Shown here: piece after piece, positions 1-13,265 of the stretch
Numbering within the stretch: position 1 is the stretch's first letter
Layout: each line of letters starts with the position of its first letter
Assembly (NCBI RefSeq): GCF_003479805.1
Contig: NZ_QUHV01000010.1
Location: 1-64,000, forward strand
Origin: Collinsella sp. AF08-23
GTDB taxonomy: Bacteria > Actinomycetota > Coriobacteriia > Coriobacteriales > Coriobacteriaceae
DNA length: 64,000 nt
Direction: 5' to 3'
The notes under the pieces: model-generated
The model's database searches: none
The model's input: the letters and a program-made list of their open reading frames with translations, nothing else
Told to the model about the DNA's origin: nothing
Made by a program: the position numbers and the translations under genes

Positions 1-51
1 TCGAAATTTATCGATGGCCTATTTCAGACTGTAATGGGCGGGCACGCCACC

Positions 52-86
52 CACCAGAAAGGCCCCTTTACGGGGCCTTTCTGGTG
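52..86 (-). terminator. Terminator-like hairpin after gyrA
   Basis: A perfect 15-bp stem (52-66 paired with 72-86) with a 5-nt loop lies 23 bp beyond the gyrA stop. There is no long T-run after the stem on the minus strand, so it may be a weak or bidirectional terminator. Bases 1-51 show no gene. Confidence 0.7.
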
Positions 87-108
87 AAGTGCGCTGTGTC
101 AAACGGGA

Positions 109-2886
<2,778 letters not shown>

Positions 2887-2895
2887 GTGTCCTCC

Positions 2896-4956
<2,061 letters not shown>

Positions 4957-5157
4957 TTACAGTTTATCGCATGAACCAATGGCAAAACGCGATATCGACC
5001 ACATCACAAATACCCCTAGAAGCCAATGAGGGCTCATTTAGGGCGATAGAGGGCTCTTCTGCGTCCTTCCCGCCTCCTCATGAGAGAAGTGCGCTCAAGG
5101 GCGATGTGTCGGCTTGAACCTAAGAGTCCAAAGAGTCTCGCTCGGAGACCCCATGCG

Positions 5158-5529
5158 CTATGCGCGCTCAAACCCCGGGCGCGACGTCTTGACCACGATG
5201 TTGCCCACGGCGCCGCCCAAGCGCTCCATACGCGCGCGGATAATCTCACGCATCATGCTCAGCTCTTGCGTCCAGGAGGCGCCGTCCGTGTACACCACGA
5301 GCTCGTCCCGTTCGGGCACGTAATGCAGGCCGGTCACGTGCTTACCCTCGCGGGAGTTGGCGCACACCTGATTCCAGGCATGATAGACCTCATGCCGACG
5401 CTCCGCCTGCCGAAACTGCTGCCGGCGCTCGGGGGTCGCGCCGTCAAACAGACGGCTGCGTTCGGAATTGATAAAGTCCCCTAATCCGGCTGTGGCGTTA
5501 AGGCGCCCTTTCTCGGTCACACGACCCAT
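5158..5529 (-). CDS. dciA: DciA-like (DUF721) protein
   Basis: A DUF721 protein. DciA, the characterised family member, helps load the replicative helicase DnaB in bacteria without DnaC/DnaI. The conserved core includes HVTGLHYVPERDELVVYTDGASWTQEL-type strands followed by the helix ELSMMREIIRARMERLGG. I chose the ATG at 5529 (123 residues) because AAGGAGG lies 5 bp upstream. A longer reading from a GTG at 5601 has no ribosome-binding site. The gene lies immediately after recF in the dnaA-dnaN-recF-DUF721-gyrBA order common in Actinobacteria. Function here is inferred from family and position. Confidence 0.85.
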   Translation of the reverse strand: MGRVTEKGRLNATAGLGDFINSERSRLFDGATPERRQQFRQAERRHEVYHAWNQVCANSREGKHVTGLHYVPERDELVVYTDGASWTQELSMMREIIRARMERLGGAVGNIVVKTSRPGFERA

Positions 5530-5604
5530 CCGCTCCTCCTTCTGCGGGTCCGCACCAAGCTCGCGCGCCAAGGGGAAACACGCCCCCTGGCACGCGGCCA
5601 CTCA

Positions 5605-6690
5605 TCAATCGATGGACCCCACGCGTACGACCTTTGCGCCGTCGAGCACCTCATCCGAAAAATACCCGAGGTTCGTCGTGGTAATGACCGTTTGGACCTC
5701 CTGTGCCACGAATCCCATGATGGCCTCGCGGCGCGTGGCATCCAGCTCGCTCATCACGTCATCCAGCAGCAACAGGGGCGGGCGGCCCAAGATATCGCGC
5801 GTCACCTCCACCTCGGCGATCTTCCATGCCAGCACGATGGAGCGCTGCTGGCCTTGGCTCCCAAAGTCGCGCGCCGAGCGCCCATCTATGGTGAAGGATA
5901 TCTCATCGCGGTGCGGGCCCACGAGCGTGAGCCCCCGGCGCACTTCATCCGTGCGGCGCTCGCGGAGTGCCCCTAGGAACTGGCTGGATACCTCCTCGCG
6001 CCCCTCCCCCAGCTCACCTATCGTGGACTCGTAGGCCACATCTGGCTCCTCATGCGGGGCAATGACGCGATAGACGTCAACAAAATGCATTCGAATGCGC
6101 GCGAGCAAGGCGCGCCGATGCATGAGAAGCTGAGCCCCGGTCGCCGCCAGGGATTCGTCCCAGGCCTCAAGCAGCTCCGATGCGGGGCAATCGCGCAGCA
6201 GGCTGTTTCGCTGCTCGACCGTGCGCTCATATGCCGAGAGCAGCTTGGCGTACTGAGCATTCAGCTGGACACCAAAGGAATCGAGAGCGGCGCGGCGAAC
6301 CGAGGCCGAGCGTTTGACCATGTCAAGGTCATCCGGGCAAAACAGTACGCTCGGCAAAACGCCGCGCACCCCAGCGGCGGTGGTGCGCTTGCCGTTACGG
6401 GTGAATGCGCGCTTACCGTCCGCGAGTTCAAGCCCCATCTCGAGCGCTCTTCCGTCACCCGCAAGCGAGAGCCGAGCGCGGCCCGTCGATGCGCCCTCGC
6501 GCAGCAGCTCGGATGGAGACGGCTTGCGGAACGACGAACCGGCAGTGAGTAGCTGCAGCCCCTCGACGAGATTGGTCTTTCCCACGGCATTGCGGCCCAC
6601 CAGTACCGTCACATGCGGGCTGAGCGCCAACACGCACTCATCGAAGCTGCGGTAATTGACAACGGAGAGCTCCGTCGCGGTGATGCTCAT
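5605..6690 (-). CDS. recF: DNA replication and repair protein RecF
   Basis: SMC-like ATPase that helps load RecA at single-strand gaps with RecO and RecR. Walker A is GRNAVGKTNL near residue 35; the LVGPHRDEI region and the LLLLDDVMSELDATRR Walker B/D-loop lie towards the C-terminus. The ORF is open to 6807, but the homology begins at MSITATELSVVNYRSF, so the ATG at 6690 is used (361 residues, normal for the family), with a GAGG about 11 bp upstream. It follows dnaN by 164 bp. Confidence 0.95.
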   Translation of the reverse strand: MSITATELSVVNYRSFDECVLALSPHVTVLVGRNAVGKTNLVEGLQLLTAGSSFRKPSPSELLREGASTGRARLSLAGDGRALEMGLELADGKRAFTRNGKRTTAAGVRGVLPSVLFCPDDLDMVKRSASVRRAALDSFGVQLNAQYAKLLSAYERTVEQRNSLLRDCPASELLEAWDESLAATGAQLLMHRRALLARIRMHFVDVYRVIAPHEEPDVAYESTIGELGEGREEVSSQFLGALRERRTDEVRRGLTLVGPHRDEISFTIDGRSARDFGSQGQQRSIVLAWKIAEVEVTRDILGRPPLLLLDDVMSELDATRREAIMGFVAQEVQTVITTTNLGYFSDEVLDGAKVVRVGSID

Positions 6691-6854
6691 AGAACGAAAA
6701 ACCTCAGATGGTCGGAATGGCGAAGGGACCGGGAATGTGGTGCGGTTGGTGCAGTTGGGGACGTAGCATGTCAACACAATGGCACGCCGGGTGGGCGCGG
6801 TGGGCACGCGCAGCCGGCGGGCGCGACGCGCTCGGCCACCGACCCGCGGCGGCG

Positions 6855-7958
6855 CTAAATACGCACCGGCATGACGAGGTACAGGTAGTTGATCTTGTCA
6901 TACGACTTGAACACGCCTGCTTGGTTATAGCTCTGCAGCTCGAGCGTGATCTCCTTTTCGTGCGATAGAACGTTCAGGCAACCAAAGATGTAGTGGTAGT
7001 TGAACGCGATGACGCCCGATGCGCCCTCCGCCTCGACCTCGACGGTGGCGGTGGCGGCGTCCTGGTCGTTGGAAATCGCGGAAAGCACCATGGTGCCCGT
7101 CTCCGCGGAGATATCGAACTTGACCGCGGAGTTCGCCTGGGCGACAGTCGAAACGCGCTTGAGCGCCGAACTAAGGGCGGCAACGTCGATCTTAACCGTT
7201 GTGGCGCAGGCGGCGGGGAGGAGCGCCTTGTAATTGGGGTACGTGCCCTCGATACGACGGGCGACGTAGGTGGTGTTGCCCGCCACGAAGACGACCTGCG
7301 TATCGGTCGAGCCGATGAGGATCGAACCCTGGCCGCCGGTGATAGCCAGCGCGTCGTTGAAGGCGTCAGCGGGGACGTTCAGCTCGAAGCTGCCCTCCAG
7401 CGTAGAGGTCTCCACCTGCGTGTCGCACACGGCAAGGCGATACGAGTCGGTGGCAACCAGGCGAATCGTGTTGTTTTCAACCGTCATGTAGACGCCGTTG
7501 AGCACGGGGCGATTCTTGTCGGTCGAGGTGACGCGCCACACGCGGGAGACCATTTCACTCAAGATGTTCGCGGGGAGCTCGACGGAGCGCTCAAGGGCGA
7601 ACGTGGGGAACTCGGGGAAATCGCCGGCGTCGAGCGTGTTCAGTCGGAACGTAGAGCGCTCGCACGTAATGCTCACCTGGTGTTCGGTCACATCGAAGGA
7701 TACGGGCGCATCGGGTAGGGTCTTGCAGATGTTCGAGAGCATCTTGCATGGAATGACGACCTGCCCCTCTTCGTCCACACGCGCGGCGATGCGATGACGG
7801 ATCGAGATGGTGTAGTTGGACGTCTGGAATTCGAGGACGCCGTCTGCTGCGCGCACGAGCACGCCGGAGAGGATGGGAAGGGTCGATGAGGGGGCAATGC
7901 CCTTCATGACGATGGCGATGGCATCAGAGAGCGCAGATTGGCTGACCGTGAACTTCAT
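6855..7958 (-). CDS. dnaN: DNA polymerase III sliding clamp (beta subunit)
   Basis: The processivity clamp that tethers polymerase III and many repair proteins to DNA. The 367-residue protein has the length and three-domain organisation of DnaN, starts MKFTVSQSALSDA, and ends with the canonical clamp tail (YLVMPVRI). It lies between dnaA and recF on the same strand. The upstream gap is AT-rich and carries a DnaA box, consistent with DnaA-linked control. Confidence 0.97.
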   Translation of the reverse strand: MKFTVSQSALSDAIAIVMKGIAPSSTLPILSGVLVRAADGVLEFQTSNYTISIRHRIAARVDEEGQVVIPCKMLSNICKTLPDAPVSFDVTEHQVSITCERSTFRLNTLDAGDFPEFPTFALERSVELPANILSEMVSRVWRVTSTDKNRPVLNGVYMTVENNTIRLVATDSYRLAVCDTQVETSTLEGSFELNVPADAFNDALAITGGQGSILIGSTDTQVVFVAGNTTYVARRIEGTYPNYKALLPAACATTVKIDVAALSSALKRVSTVAQANSAVKFDISAETGTMVLSAISNDQDAATATVEVEAEGASGVIAFNYHYIFGCLNVLSHEKEITLELQSYNQAGVFKSYDKINYLYLVMPVRI

Positions 7959-8190
7959 CTCTTTTTATTCCTCTCTTAAATATATATAAGTAACAACAGT
8001 AATAACCCGGTGGATGGTGTGGACTACGCTTGTTTGCCCAGTTACACCTGTTGATTTCTCTCAACAATCCATTGTAGACAACCGTTGAGTTTTGCCCATC
8101 GTGAGTCGACCCATATTTTTCTCAACATGGACGGCCGCGTTGTCCCCAACTTCTACCCCCACCTTCCAACAGGTTTTCCACAGGTGTCTT
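7959..8190. promoter_or_regulatory. dnaA-dnaN intergenic region with DnaA box
   Basis: A 232-bp AT-rich gap containing one near-consensus DnaA box, TTTTCCACA at 8174-8182, and weaker 7-of-9 matches at 8119-8127 (TTCTCAACA), 8140-8148 (TTGTCCCCA) and, on the other strand, 8018-8026 and 8049-8057. A TATATATA run lies near the dnaN start. It could serve as a secondary DnaA-binding cluster, as in bipartite origins, or as the dnaN promoter region. DnaA binding has not been shown. Confidence 0.55.
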
Positions 8191-9966
8191 CTACGATTTG
8201 AGCATGATCGTGTTCTTGAGGTTTTGGACGTCTTCGTAGATCCGCCGGTCCTCGCGCATCTTGTTTTCCACGACCTTGAGCGAGTTGAGTACGGTTGAAT
8301 GGTCGCGACCACCGAACTCGGCTCCGATGGCCGGTGTGGTCATCTCGCACAAGTTGTTGGCGAGATAGACCGCGACATGACGCGCGAAGGCGATGGTCGC
8401 GGTACGTCGGGGACCTATCAGCTCCTCGTGGCTCACGTGGTAGAACTCCTCGACCACCCGCTGGACCATATCGATGTGGATGATCTTGCGCGCGGTGTTG
8501 AAGTAGGTCTTTGCCGTCTCATCGATATCCGACGCCGAGAGTTCGAGCCCTGCCGCCTCGCGCTCGGCAGCGAGCCCCGCGCAGCGTTCGCAGAAACTTT
8601 CGAGGTTGCGGATGTTGTTGCCCGAGATCTCCGCCATGTGGCGCAGATGCTCGTCAGTGAGGTGCCCCTCGTGTTCGGGTAGCATTGACAGCAGGGACGT
8701 GTCGACGTTGAGTCCGTCGAGATTGCCCGAGCCGTTGATGATGTTCTCGTAATAGCGTTTGAGGATGACGTACTTCATCTCAAATCCCGGCTCGGAGACG
8801 AGGCACAGCATGCCGCGGCTAAAACGACTGGTGAGACGTTCGTCCATGGCGAGGTCCTTGGGCGCGCGGTCCGATGCGAACGCGACCTTTTTGCCATCGC
8901 GGATGAAGCTGTCGACGAGTTGGAAGAAGAACTCGACCGACGCCTGCTTGCCCACGATGTTCTGCACGTCATCGATGATGAGGATGTCCGCATCGCGATA
9001 CTCGCGCATGATGAGGCTGCCCGGACCTCTTTGCCCACCGAGTTCGTTCATGTAGTCGTCGAGATATGCTTGGGAATTCGCGTATTTGACGCGGATATAG
9101 GGTTTTTCCTTGGCAAGGTAATTGCGCACGGCGAAGAGCAGGTGAGTCTTTCCAAGACCCGAGTTGCCATAGATGAACAGCGAGGGGCATTGCCCCGGCT
9201 CCTCGGCAAAGGCCGCGAAGCGCATGGCGCTGTTGAAGGCATGACGGTTCTCGTCGCCCGCGACAAAGCTATCGAACGTGTATTTGGCGTTGATGTCGCC
9301 CGCCGGGCCCCTGCCTGGCTGGGAGCCGTCCCCCGCCGCCGCGCGCACCATCGTGGGGTTGTTTCCGCCCGTGGCGGCTTCTCCCGTGGAGGGCTTCTTT
9401 GCACCTGGGTCGCCCGCGCGCATCTCCTGCATCATGCGGCGGAAGGTGTCGGGGGACACGGTGTTCACCACGCTGATGCCCGATCGACCGGTCTCGCCGC
9501 CCGTGGGAGTCGACGCCGCTGCGTCGAGGGGATGGGTTGCGGCCGGTACTCGCTCCTGGGGAGCCGCGCCGCTCTCGTTGGAGGGGAGGGGATCCTCCCT
9601 GCGTATGCTTTCGGTATCTGCGAGTATGCTCGCGAGGGGAGGATCCGCCTGTCGGCGTGGGGCCTCCCGCACACTTGCTGCGGTGGCCCTCGATTCTCCC
9701 GCGGCACCTCGTCCGTCGACGACGACCTCGAGCCTCATGGGCATGAAGGAGATCTCCTCGAGGTACGCTTCGATAGACTCGCGCTGTTTAACGAGGTAGG
9801 TATAGGCGAACCGGCTTGGCACCTGCACGGTGAGGGACTCGTCGTCGAATGCGACGGCCTGACACTGTTCCAGCATATGTATGAGGCGCGGCTCGCGCTC
9901 GTCGCGCCGGCAAAACTCGATGACGTCATCGAGGAGTATGCGCGCTTCGTTATCCATCTTCCCCAT
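8191..9966 (-). CDS. dnaA: Chromosomal replication initiator DnaA
   Basis: Binds DnaA boxes and melts oriC. All four domains are visible in 591 residues: domain I (about 1-85), a long low-complexity linker (about 86-225), the AAA+ domain with Walker A FIYGNSGLGKTHLL and Walker B ILIIDDVQNI, and the C-terminal helix-turn-helix with the signature GGRDHSTVLNSL. The protein is longer than typical (about 450) because of the Pro/Ala/Gly-rich domain II. An in-frame ATG at 9957 is an alternative start; neither has an ideal ribosome-binding site. It lies 44 bp after the GHKL-wHTH gene and is probably co-transcribed with it. Confidence 0.97.
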   Translation of the reverse strand: MGKMDNEARILLDDVIEFCRRDEREPRLIHMLEQCQAVAFDDESLTVQVPSRFAYTYLVKQRESIEAYLEEISFMPMRLEVVVDGRGAAGESRATAASVREAPRRQADPPLASILADTESIRREDPLPSNESGAAPQERVPAATHPLDAAASTPTGGETGRSGISVVNTVSPDTFRRMMQEMRAGDPGAKKPSTGEAATGGNNPTMVRAAAGDGSQPGRGPAGDINAKYTFDSFVAGDENRHAFNSAMRFAAFAEEPGQCPSLFIYGNSGLGKTHLLFAVRNYLAKEKPYIRVKYANSQAYLDDYMNELGGQRGPGSLIMREYRDADILIIDDVQNIVGKQASVEFFFQLVDSFIRDGKKVAFASDRAPKDLAMDERLTSRFSRGMLCLVSEPGFEMKYVILKRYYENIINGSGNLDGLNVDTSLLSMLPEHEGHLTDEHLRHMAEISGNNIRNLESFCERCAGLAAEREAAGLELSASDIDETAKTYFNTARKIIHIDMVQRVVEEFYHVSHEELIGPRRTATIAFARHVAVYLANNLCEMTTPAIGAEFGGRDHSTVLNSLKVVENKMREDRRIYEDVQNLKNTIMLKS

Positions 9967-10010
9967 TCCTCATCTCTGCATCGAGGGGCGGTCCAACCGT
10001 CGTGCGTGGG

Positions 10011-11342
10011 CTATTGTTGCTGCGCCCATCCTTGACCCAATTCGGTGAGCACGTATTTCTGACCACGTTTATATATGAGCCCCGTCCCCGAGAGGGTGTC
10101 GAGCTCGCGCGACCACGTTGCATCTGAATTTCCGTAGGTGCGCGTGAGGTCGGTTGGGCCTCCCTTGCCGTTTTGTGCGATATAACGCAGAGCAAGGGCC
10201 CCACGCTCGCTCACATATGGTCTTGGTGCGAGCGAGGGCTGCTGCTCGCCGGGTATGGCATTCGTCGGCATGCCCGGCGTTGGCATTGCTACGGGCATGG
10301 CCGCGCCGGGCATGGCTGTCCCGGGTGCCATCGACGCGGGCGCCGTCTCTGCGCCGCCGGTCATGCCGCCGAGATTGGGCATTCCCATCATCTGCCCGCC
10401 CATCATCGCTTGATGCGACTGCTGCCCCAGTTGCCCCATCTGCATTGGGTATCCTTGCGGGATACCGCCGTATGGCTGTGTCATGCCGTACGGATTGCCA
10501 TATGCCGGGTAACCCACACCCGCCCCCGGCGTCCATGGATACCCTTGTGGGTACGGCGGGGCCATCGTCCCCATGGATATCGCCCGCGGATCGGTTTCCG
10601 CCTGCATTCCCGTTCCCCAGTTCGGATTCGGACTTGTTTGCGCCCCCACGGCCCCGAATCCACTTGGCTGCGCGCCCGCCTGCATGGGTACCTCATCATG
10701 GTGCCCACTGCGCACGGCTGCTCCACGTGAAACGGCCCGCTCGATCTCCTCAACACGCACGGGATTCACGCTCACCGTGACCACCGTCCCCGCGCCCAGG
10801 TTATCTTCCACCGAGATGGCGCCCCCGGCGGCCTCGACATATTGCTGCACCATGGGGAGTCCCGCGCCGGTTCCTCGGATGTATCGCTTTTTAAATCGAT
10901 CCGCACTCGTCACGCCGAATTCAAACGCGCGCTCCTTGTCGTCGATGCCGGGGCCCTGATCCGCAAAGCGAATCGTGTCGCCGTTGTCCAATATGGAAAT
11001 GACCGGCTCGCTGAACTGCGCGTGTATGAAGTTTTCCACAAGTTCGCGGATGATCATGAGCGAGAGGTGACCGCCCTGTTCCTTCATGGTGCGATGGACG
11101 GTGTTGGTCACATCTTCCAGGTACGTACGTACATCCGCCTGTTCGACTACGATGACGCGCGGTGTGGACAACATGTCGTCGTACACCGAGATTCGCGTCG
11201 TGTATGCAGATTGCGACCGCTCCGTCGCCCCCGTTGAGGCGCCGCTACGGTTGGCTTCCTGTATTGGCGCTGCTCCCGTGAGGTGGGTGTTGTCCGGAGC
11301 CGGATCGCCGGAATCCACAAATGGGTAGAAGTCTTCTGACAT
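10011..11342 (-). CDS. GHKL ATPase - winged-helix protein upstream of dnaA
   Basis: A 443-residue protein in three parts. Residues about 60-195 form a GHKL (HATPase_c) ATP-binding domain with an N-box (ELVENFIHA, 100-108), a G1 box (DQGPG, 128-132) and a G2 box (RGTGAGL, 156-162), all intact. No phospho-acceptor His box, sensor or membrane segment is visible, so it is not a standard histidine kinase. Residues about 220-375 are a Met/Pro/Gly-rich linker. Residues about 380-443 look like a winged helix (GALALRYIAQNGKGGPTDL to YVLTELGQGW). It is the first gene of the dnaA-dnaN-recF-dciA-gyrBA run, 44 bp before dnaA, and starts next to the oriC candidate. The domain calls are my reading. A nucleotide-responsive DNA-binding regulator of dnaA or oriC is inference; an anti-sigma-type kinase is the alternative. 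Confidence 0.8.
   Translation of the reverse strand: MSEDFYPFVDSGDPAPDNTHLTGAAPIQEANRSGASTGATERSQSAYTTRISVYDDMLSTPRVIVVEQADVRTYLEDVTNTVHRTMKEQGGHLSLMIIRELVENFIHAQFSEPVISILDNGDTIRFADQGPGIDDKERAFEFGVTSADRFKKRYIRGTGAGLPMVQQYVEAAGGAISVEDNLGAGTVVTVSVNPVRVEEIERAVSRGAAVRSGHHDEVPMQAGAQPSGFGAVGAQTSPNPNWGTGMQAETDPRAISMGTMAPPYPQGYPWTPGAGVGYPAYGNPYGMTQPYGGIPQGYPMQMGQLGQQSHQAMMGGQMMGMPNLGGMTGGAETAPASMAPGTAMPGAAMPVAMPTPGMPTNAIPGEQQPSLAPRPYVSERGALALRYIAQNGKGGPTDLTRTYGNSDATWSRELDTLSGTGLIYKRGQKYVLTELGQGWAQQQ
10719..10734. other. Degenerate parS-like site inside the GHKL-wHTH gene
   Basis: TGCTCCACGTGAAACG matches the 16-bp parS consensus TGTTTCACGTGAAACA at 13 of 16 positions, with one half-site nearly perfect. 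It is coding sequence, so it may be chance; it lies about 600 bp from the oriC candidate. Confidence 0.35.
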
Positions 11343-11373
11343 GGTGCGTTCTTTCTACGTTTGCCGTGAACCT

Positions 11374-11403
11374 AGGATAGCAGGTCACGTTGGAAGCTTT
11401 CAA
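11374..11403 (-). promoter_or_regulatory. Promoter for the GHKL-dnaA operon
   Basis: Read on the minus strand: TTGAAA (11403-11398), an 18-bp spacer, TATCCT (11379-11374), about 30 bp before the start codon at 11342. The box-like site at 11407-11415 sits directly upstream of the -35 element, which would allow DnaA autoregulation. Sequence inference only. Confidence 0.5.
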
Positions 11404-11588
11404 AACTTTTCAACAAGTTTTCCCATTGTGTTGAAAAGTGTTGGAAAGAACTGAAAAGTTATCCACATACTGCTAACAACCTGTTGATAAGTGCATGAAA
11501 AGTTATGAAAGAAACGGTTCGTGACGGGAGGCGCCAATGCCCTTGATCGCGCACCTTCGAAAAGTATGCGTATTTCATGGTTGCGAGA

Positions 11589-11618
11589 TTGACATTCCCG
11601 CACCATATTCCCTACAAT
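11589..11618 (+). promoter_or_regulatory. Sigma-70 promoter of rpmH
   Basis: A consensus -35 TTGACA (11589-11594), an 18-bp spacer and -10 TACAAT (11613-11618) lie 58 bp upstream of the rpmH start. This is the best promoter match I found in the window. Confidence 0.75.
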
Positions 11619-11676
11619 CTCTTAGCTCACGCGTATATTTTTCGAGTAGTCGAAACGCACCAGGAGGATGTTAACC

Positions 11677-11820
11677 ATGAAGCGTACTTACCAGCCGAAC
11701 AAGCGCAAGCGCGCCAAGACCCACGGCTTCCGCGCCCGTATGGCCACCAAGGCCGGTCGCGCCGTTCTCGCCCGTCGTCGCGCTAAGGGCCGCAAGCGTC
11801 TCACGGTGAGCGACAACTAA
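11677..11820 (+). CDS. rpmH: 50S ribosomal protein L34
   Basis: A 47-residue, Arg/Lys-rich ribosomal protein reading [18 protein letters not shown] and ending RKRLTVSDN, which is the full L34 family pattern. The ATG at 11677 follows AGGAGG at a good distance. It opens the conserved rpmH-rnpA-yidD-yidC-jag-rsmG-parAB block to the right of oriC, driven by the strong promoter at 11589-11618. Confidence 0.97.
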   Translation: MKRTYQPNKRKRAKTHGFRARMATKAGRAVLARRRAKGRKRLTVSDN

Positions 11821-11826
11821 GCTCTC

Positions 11827-12162
11827 ATGCAGACCATCAAGTCCCATCAGGACTTTGAGCGGGTGTTTACTCAGGGGAAGCGGCTCAACCATCCTCTGAT
11901 TCGCATGGTTATATGTGATTGTGTCAGCGAAGGCGATCCGGCTCGGGTCGCCTTCGCTGCTGCCAAAAGGTTGGGAAATGCCGTGGTCCGCAACCGCTCC
12001 AAGCGTGTGCTGCGAGAAGCTGCGCGTTCCTGTGAGCTGCCCATCGAGGGCCACGAGATTATCCTCTTCGCGACGTCCCGCACTCGTACCGCTTCTCCTG
12101 AGGAGATGCGGCTGGCCCTGCTCGCTCTTTTGCGTCGGGCTCACGTTGTCCACAACAACTGA
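11827..12162 (+). CDS. rnpA: Ribonuclease P protein component
   Basis: Protein subunit of RNase P, which helps the catalytic RNA cut the 5' leaders from pre-tRNAs. The 111-residue protein has the family's basic RNR motif ([16 protein letters not shown], about residues 52-67) and the usual beta-sheet core. It starts 6 bp after rpmH, the usual arrangement. Confidence 0.96.
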   Translation: MQTIKSHQDFERVFTQGKRLNHPLIRMVICDCVSEGDPARVAFAAAKRLGNAVVRNRSKRVLREAARSCELPIEGHEIILFATSRTRTASPEEMRLALLALLRRAHVVHNN

Positions 12163-12182
12163 GCAGGATGTGGAGTACGGGG

Positions 12183-12395
12183 ATGTTCAAGCGCTTTTGC
12201 CTTGCCGCGATTCGCGGGTACCAGCGGTATATTTCGCCCCTTTTACCCGATGCGTGTATATACATCCCCACCTGTTCTCAGTATGCTGTTGAGGCAATAG
12301 AGAAATATGGCGTGGTCAAAGGCTGTTGGCTGGGTGTGCGGCGTATTTTGCGCTGTCATCCGTTTCATGCCGGCGGGTATGACCCCGTGCCGTAA
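12183..12395 (+). CDS. yidD: Membrane protein insertion efficiency factor YidD
   Basis: Small protein (70 residues) of the YidD family, which assists YidC-dependent membrane insertion. It carries the conserved [29 protein letters not shown] and [12 protein letters not shown] segments. The ORF is open from 12168, but the ATG at 12183 has GGAG 8 bp upstream and matches the family start (MFKRF). It lies between rnpA and yidC as in most bacteria. Confidence 0.93.
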   Translation: MFKRFCLAAIRGYQRYISPLLPDACIYIPTCSQYAVEAIEKYGVVKGCWLGVRRILRCHPFHAGGYDPVP

Positions 12396-12425
12396 GTATT
12401 GGTTCCTACTGTAAGGATTATTGGT

Positions 12426-13205
12426 ATGTGGGACTGGATTGTTCAGATTCTCTTCCAGGCGCTTCAGCTCATACAGGGCTTTGCGGGCGACTGGGGTCTT
12501 TCCATCATCATCTTGGTGGTGATTATTCGCCTCGCTTTGACGCCCATGATGCTCAAGTCGACCAAATCGACCGCTCGTATGCAGGTGCTGCAGCCTAAGC
12601 TCATGGAGATTCAAGAGCGCTACGCGGACGATCCCCAGCGGCAGGCAGAGGAGATGCAGAAGTTCTACTCTGAGAACAAGTTCAACCCCTTTGGCGGGTG
12701 CCTGCCCCTGCTCATCCAGATGCCGATCCTGATCGCGTTATTCAACCTCCTGCGCGACCTCGGTCATTACTTCCCCAGTGCTGCTGAGCAGGGCTTCTCC
12801 TTTTTCAACATCCTGCCCAACCTCGTCATGTCTCCCTCCCAGGCCTTTGCTGGTGGGTTTGCCGAGGCTCTGCCGTACCTGCTCGCCCTGATCCTGTTCG
12901 GTCTGCTGACGTTCATCCCGCAGCTGTACATGACGCGCAACCAGACGGGCGCCCAGGCGCAGAGCACCAAGATGATGATGGTCGTCATGACCGTTATGAT
13001 GCTCTTCATGGGCTGGGGTCTTCCCGCCGGCGTCCTGTTGTACTATGACGTTTCCTCCGCATGGCAGGTCATCCAGCAGATCTTCGTCACCCAGAAGGTC
13101 ATCGAGAAGGCCAAGGCCGAGGAGGAGGAGCGCATGGTGAACGCTCCCATCGAGGTCGATGTGGTTCGTCGCGAGCACAGGAAGCGCCCCCATAAAAGCC
13201 GCTAA
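12426..13205 (+). CDS. yidC: Membrane protein insertase YidC
   Basis: Polytopic insertase of the Oxa1/YidC family that places proteins in the cytoplasmic membrane. The 259-residue protein has about five hydrophobic segments, begins MWDWIVQILFQALQ and contains the conserved GGCLPLLIQMPILIALF region; it ends with a basic tail (REHRKRPHKSR). It is of the short Gram-positive type without the large periplasmic domain. The ATG at 12426 follows AAGGA. It is followed by khpB, another constant neighbour. Confidence 0.95.
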   Translation: MWDWIVQILFQALQLIQGFAGDWGLSIIILVVIIRLALTPMMLKSTKSTARMQVLQPKLMEIQERYADDPQRQAEEMQKFYSENKFNPFGGCLPLLIQMPILIALFNLLRDLGHYFPSAAEQGFSFFNILPNLVMSPSQAFAGGFAEALPYLLALILFGLLTFIPQLYMTRNQTGAQAQSTKMMMVVMTVMMLFMGWGLPAGVLLYYDVSSAWQVIQQIFVTQKVIEKAKAEEEERMVNAPIEVDVVRREHRKRPHKSR

Positions 13206-13265
13206 TGTCGCTAGCTCACGTAGCGGATTGTAATCTTATTTAGGTACCAAACTATGGAGAAGATC

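Larger units (their letters stand above)
11343..11676. other. oriC: Candidate chromosomal origin of replication (oriC)
   Basis: A 334-bp AT-rich gap at the point where gene orientation diverges. It contains a perfect DnaA box TTATCCACA (11459-11467), the common variant TGTTGATAA on the opposite strand (11482-11490), and a facing pair TTTTCAACA (11407-11415) and TGTTGAAAA (11429-11437) that form an inverted repeat. GAAAAGT recurs between them. Replication genes lie left and the rpmH-parB block right, both pointing away, as in many Gram-positive origins. Origin activity is inferred. Confidence 0.75.
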
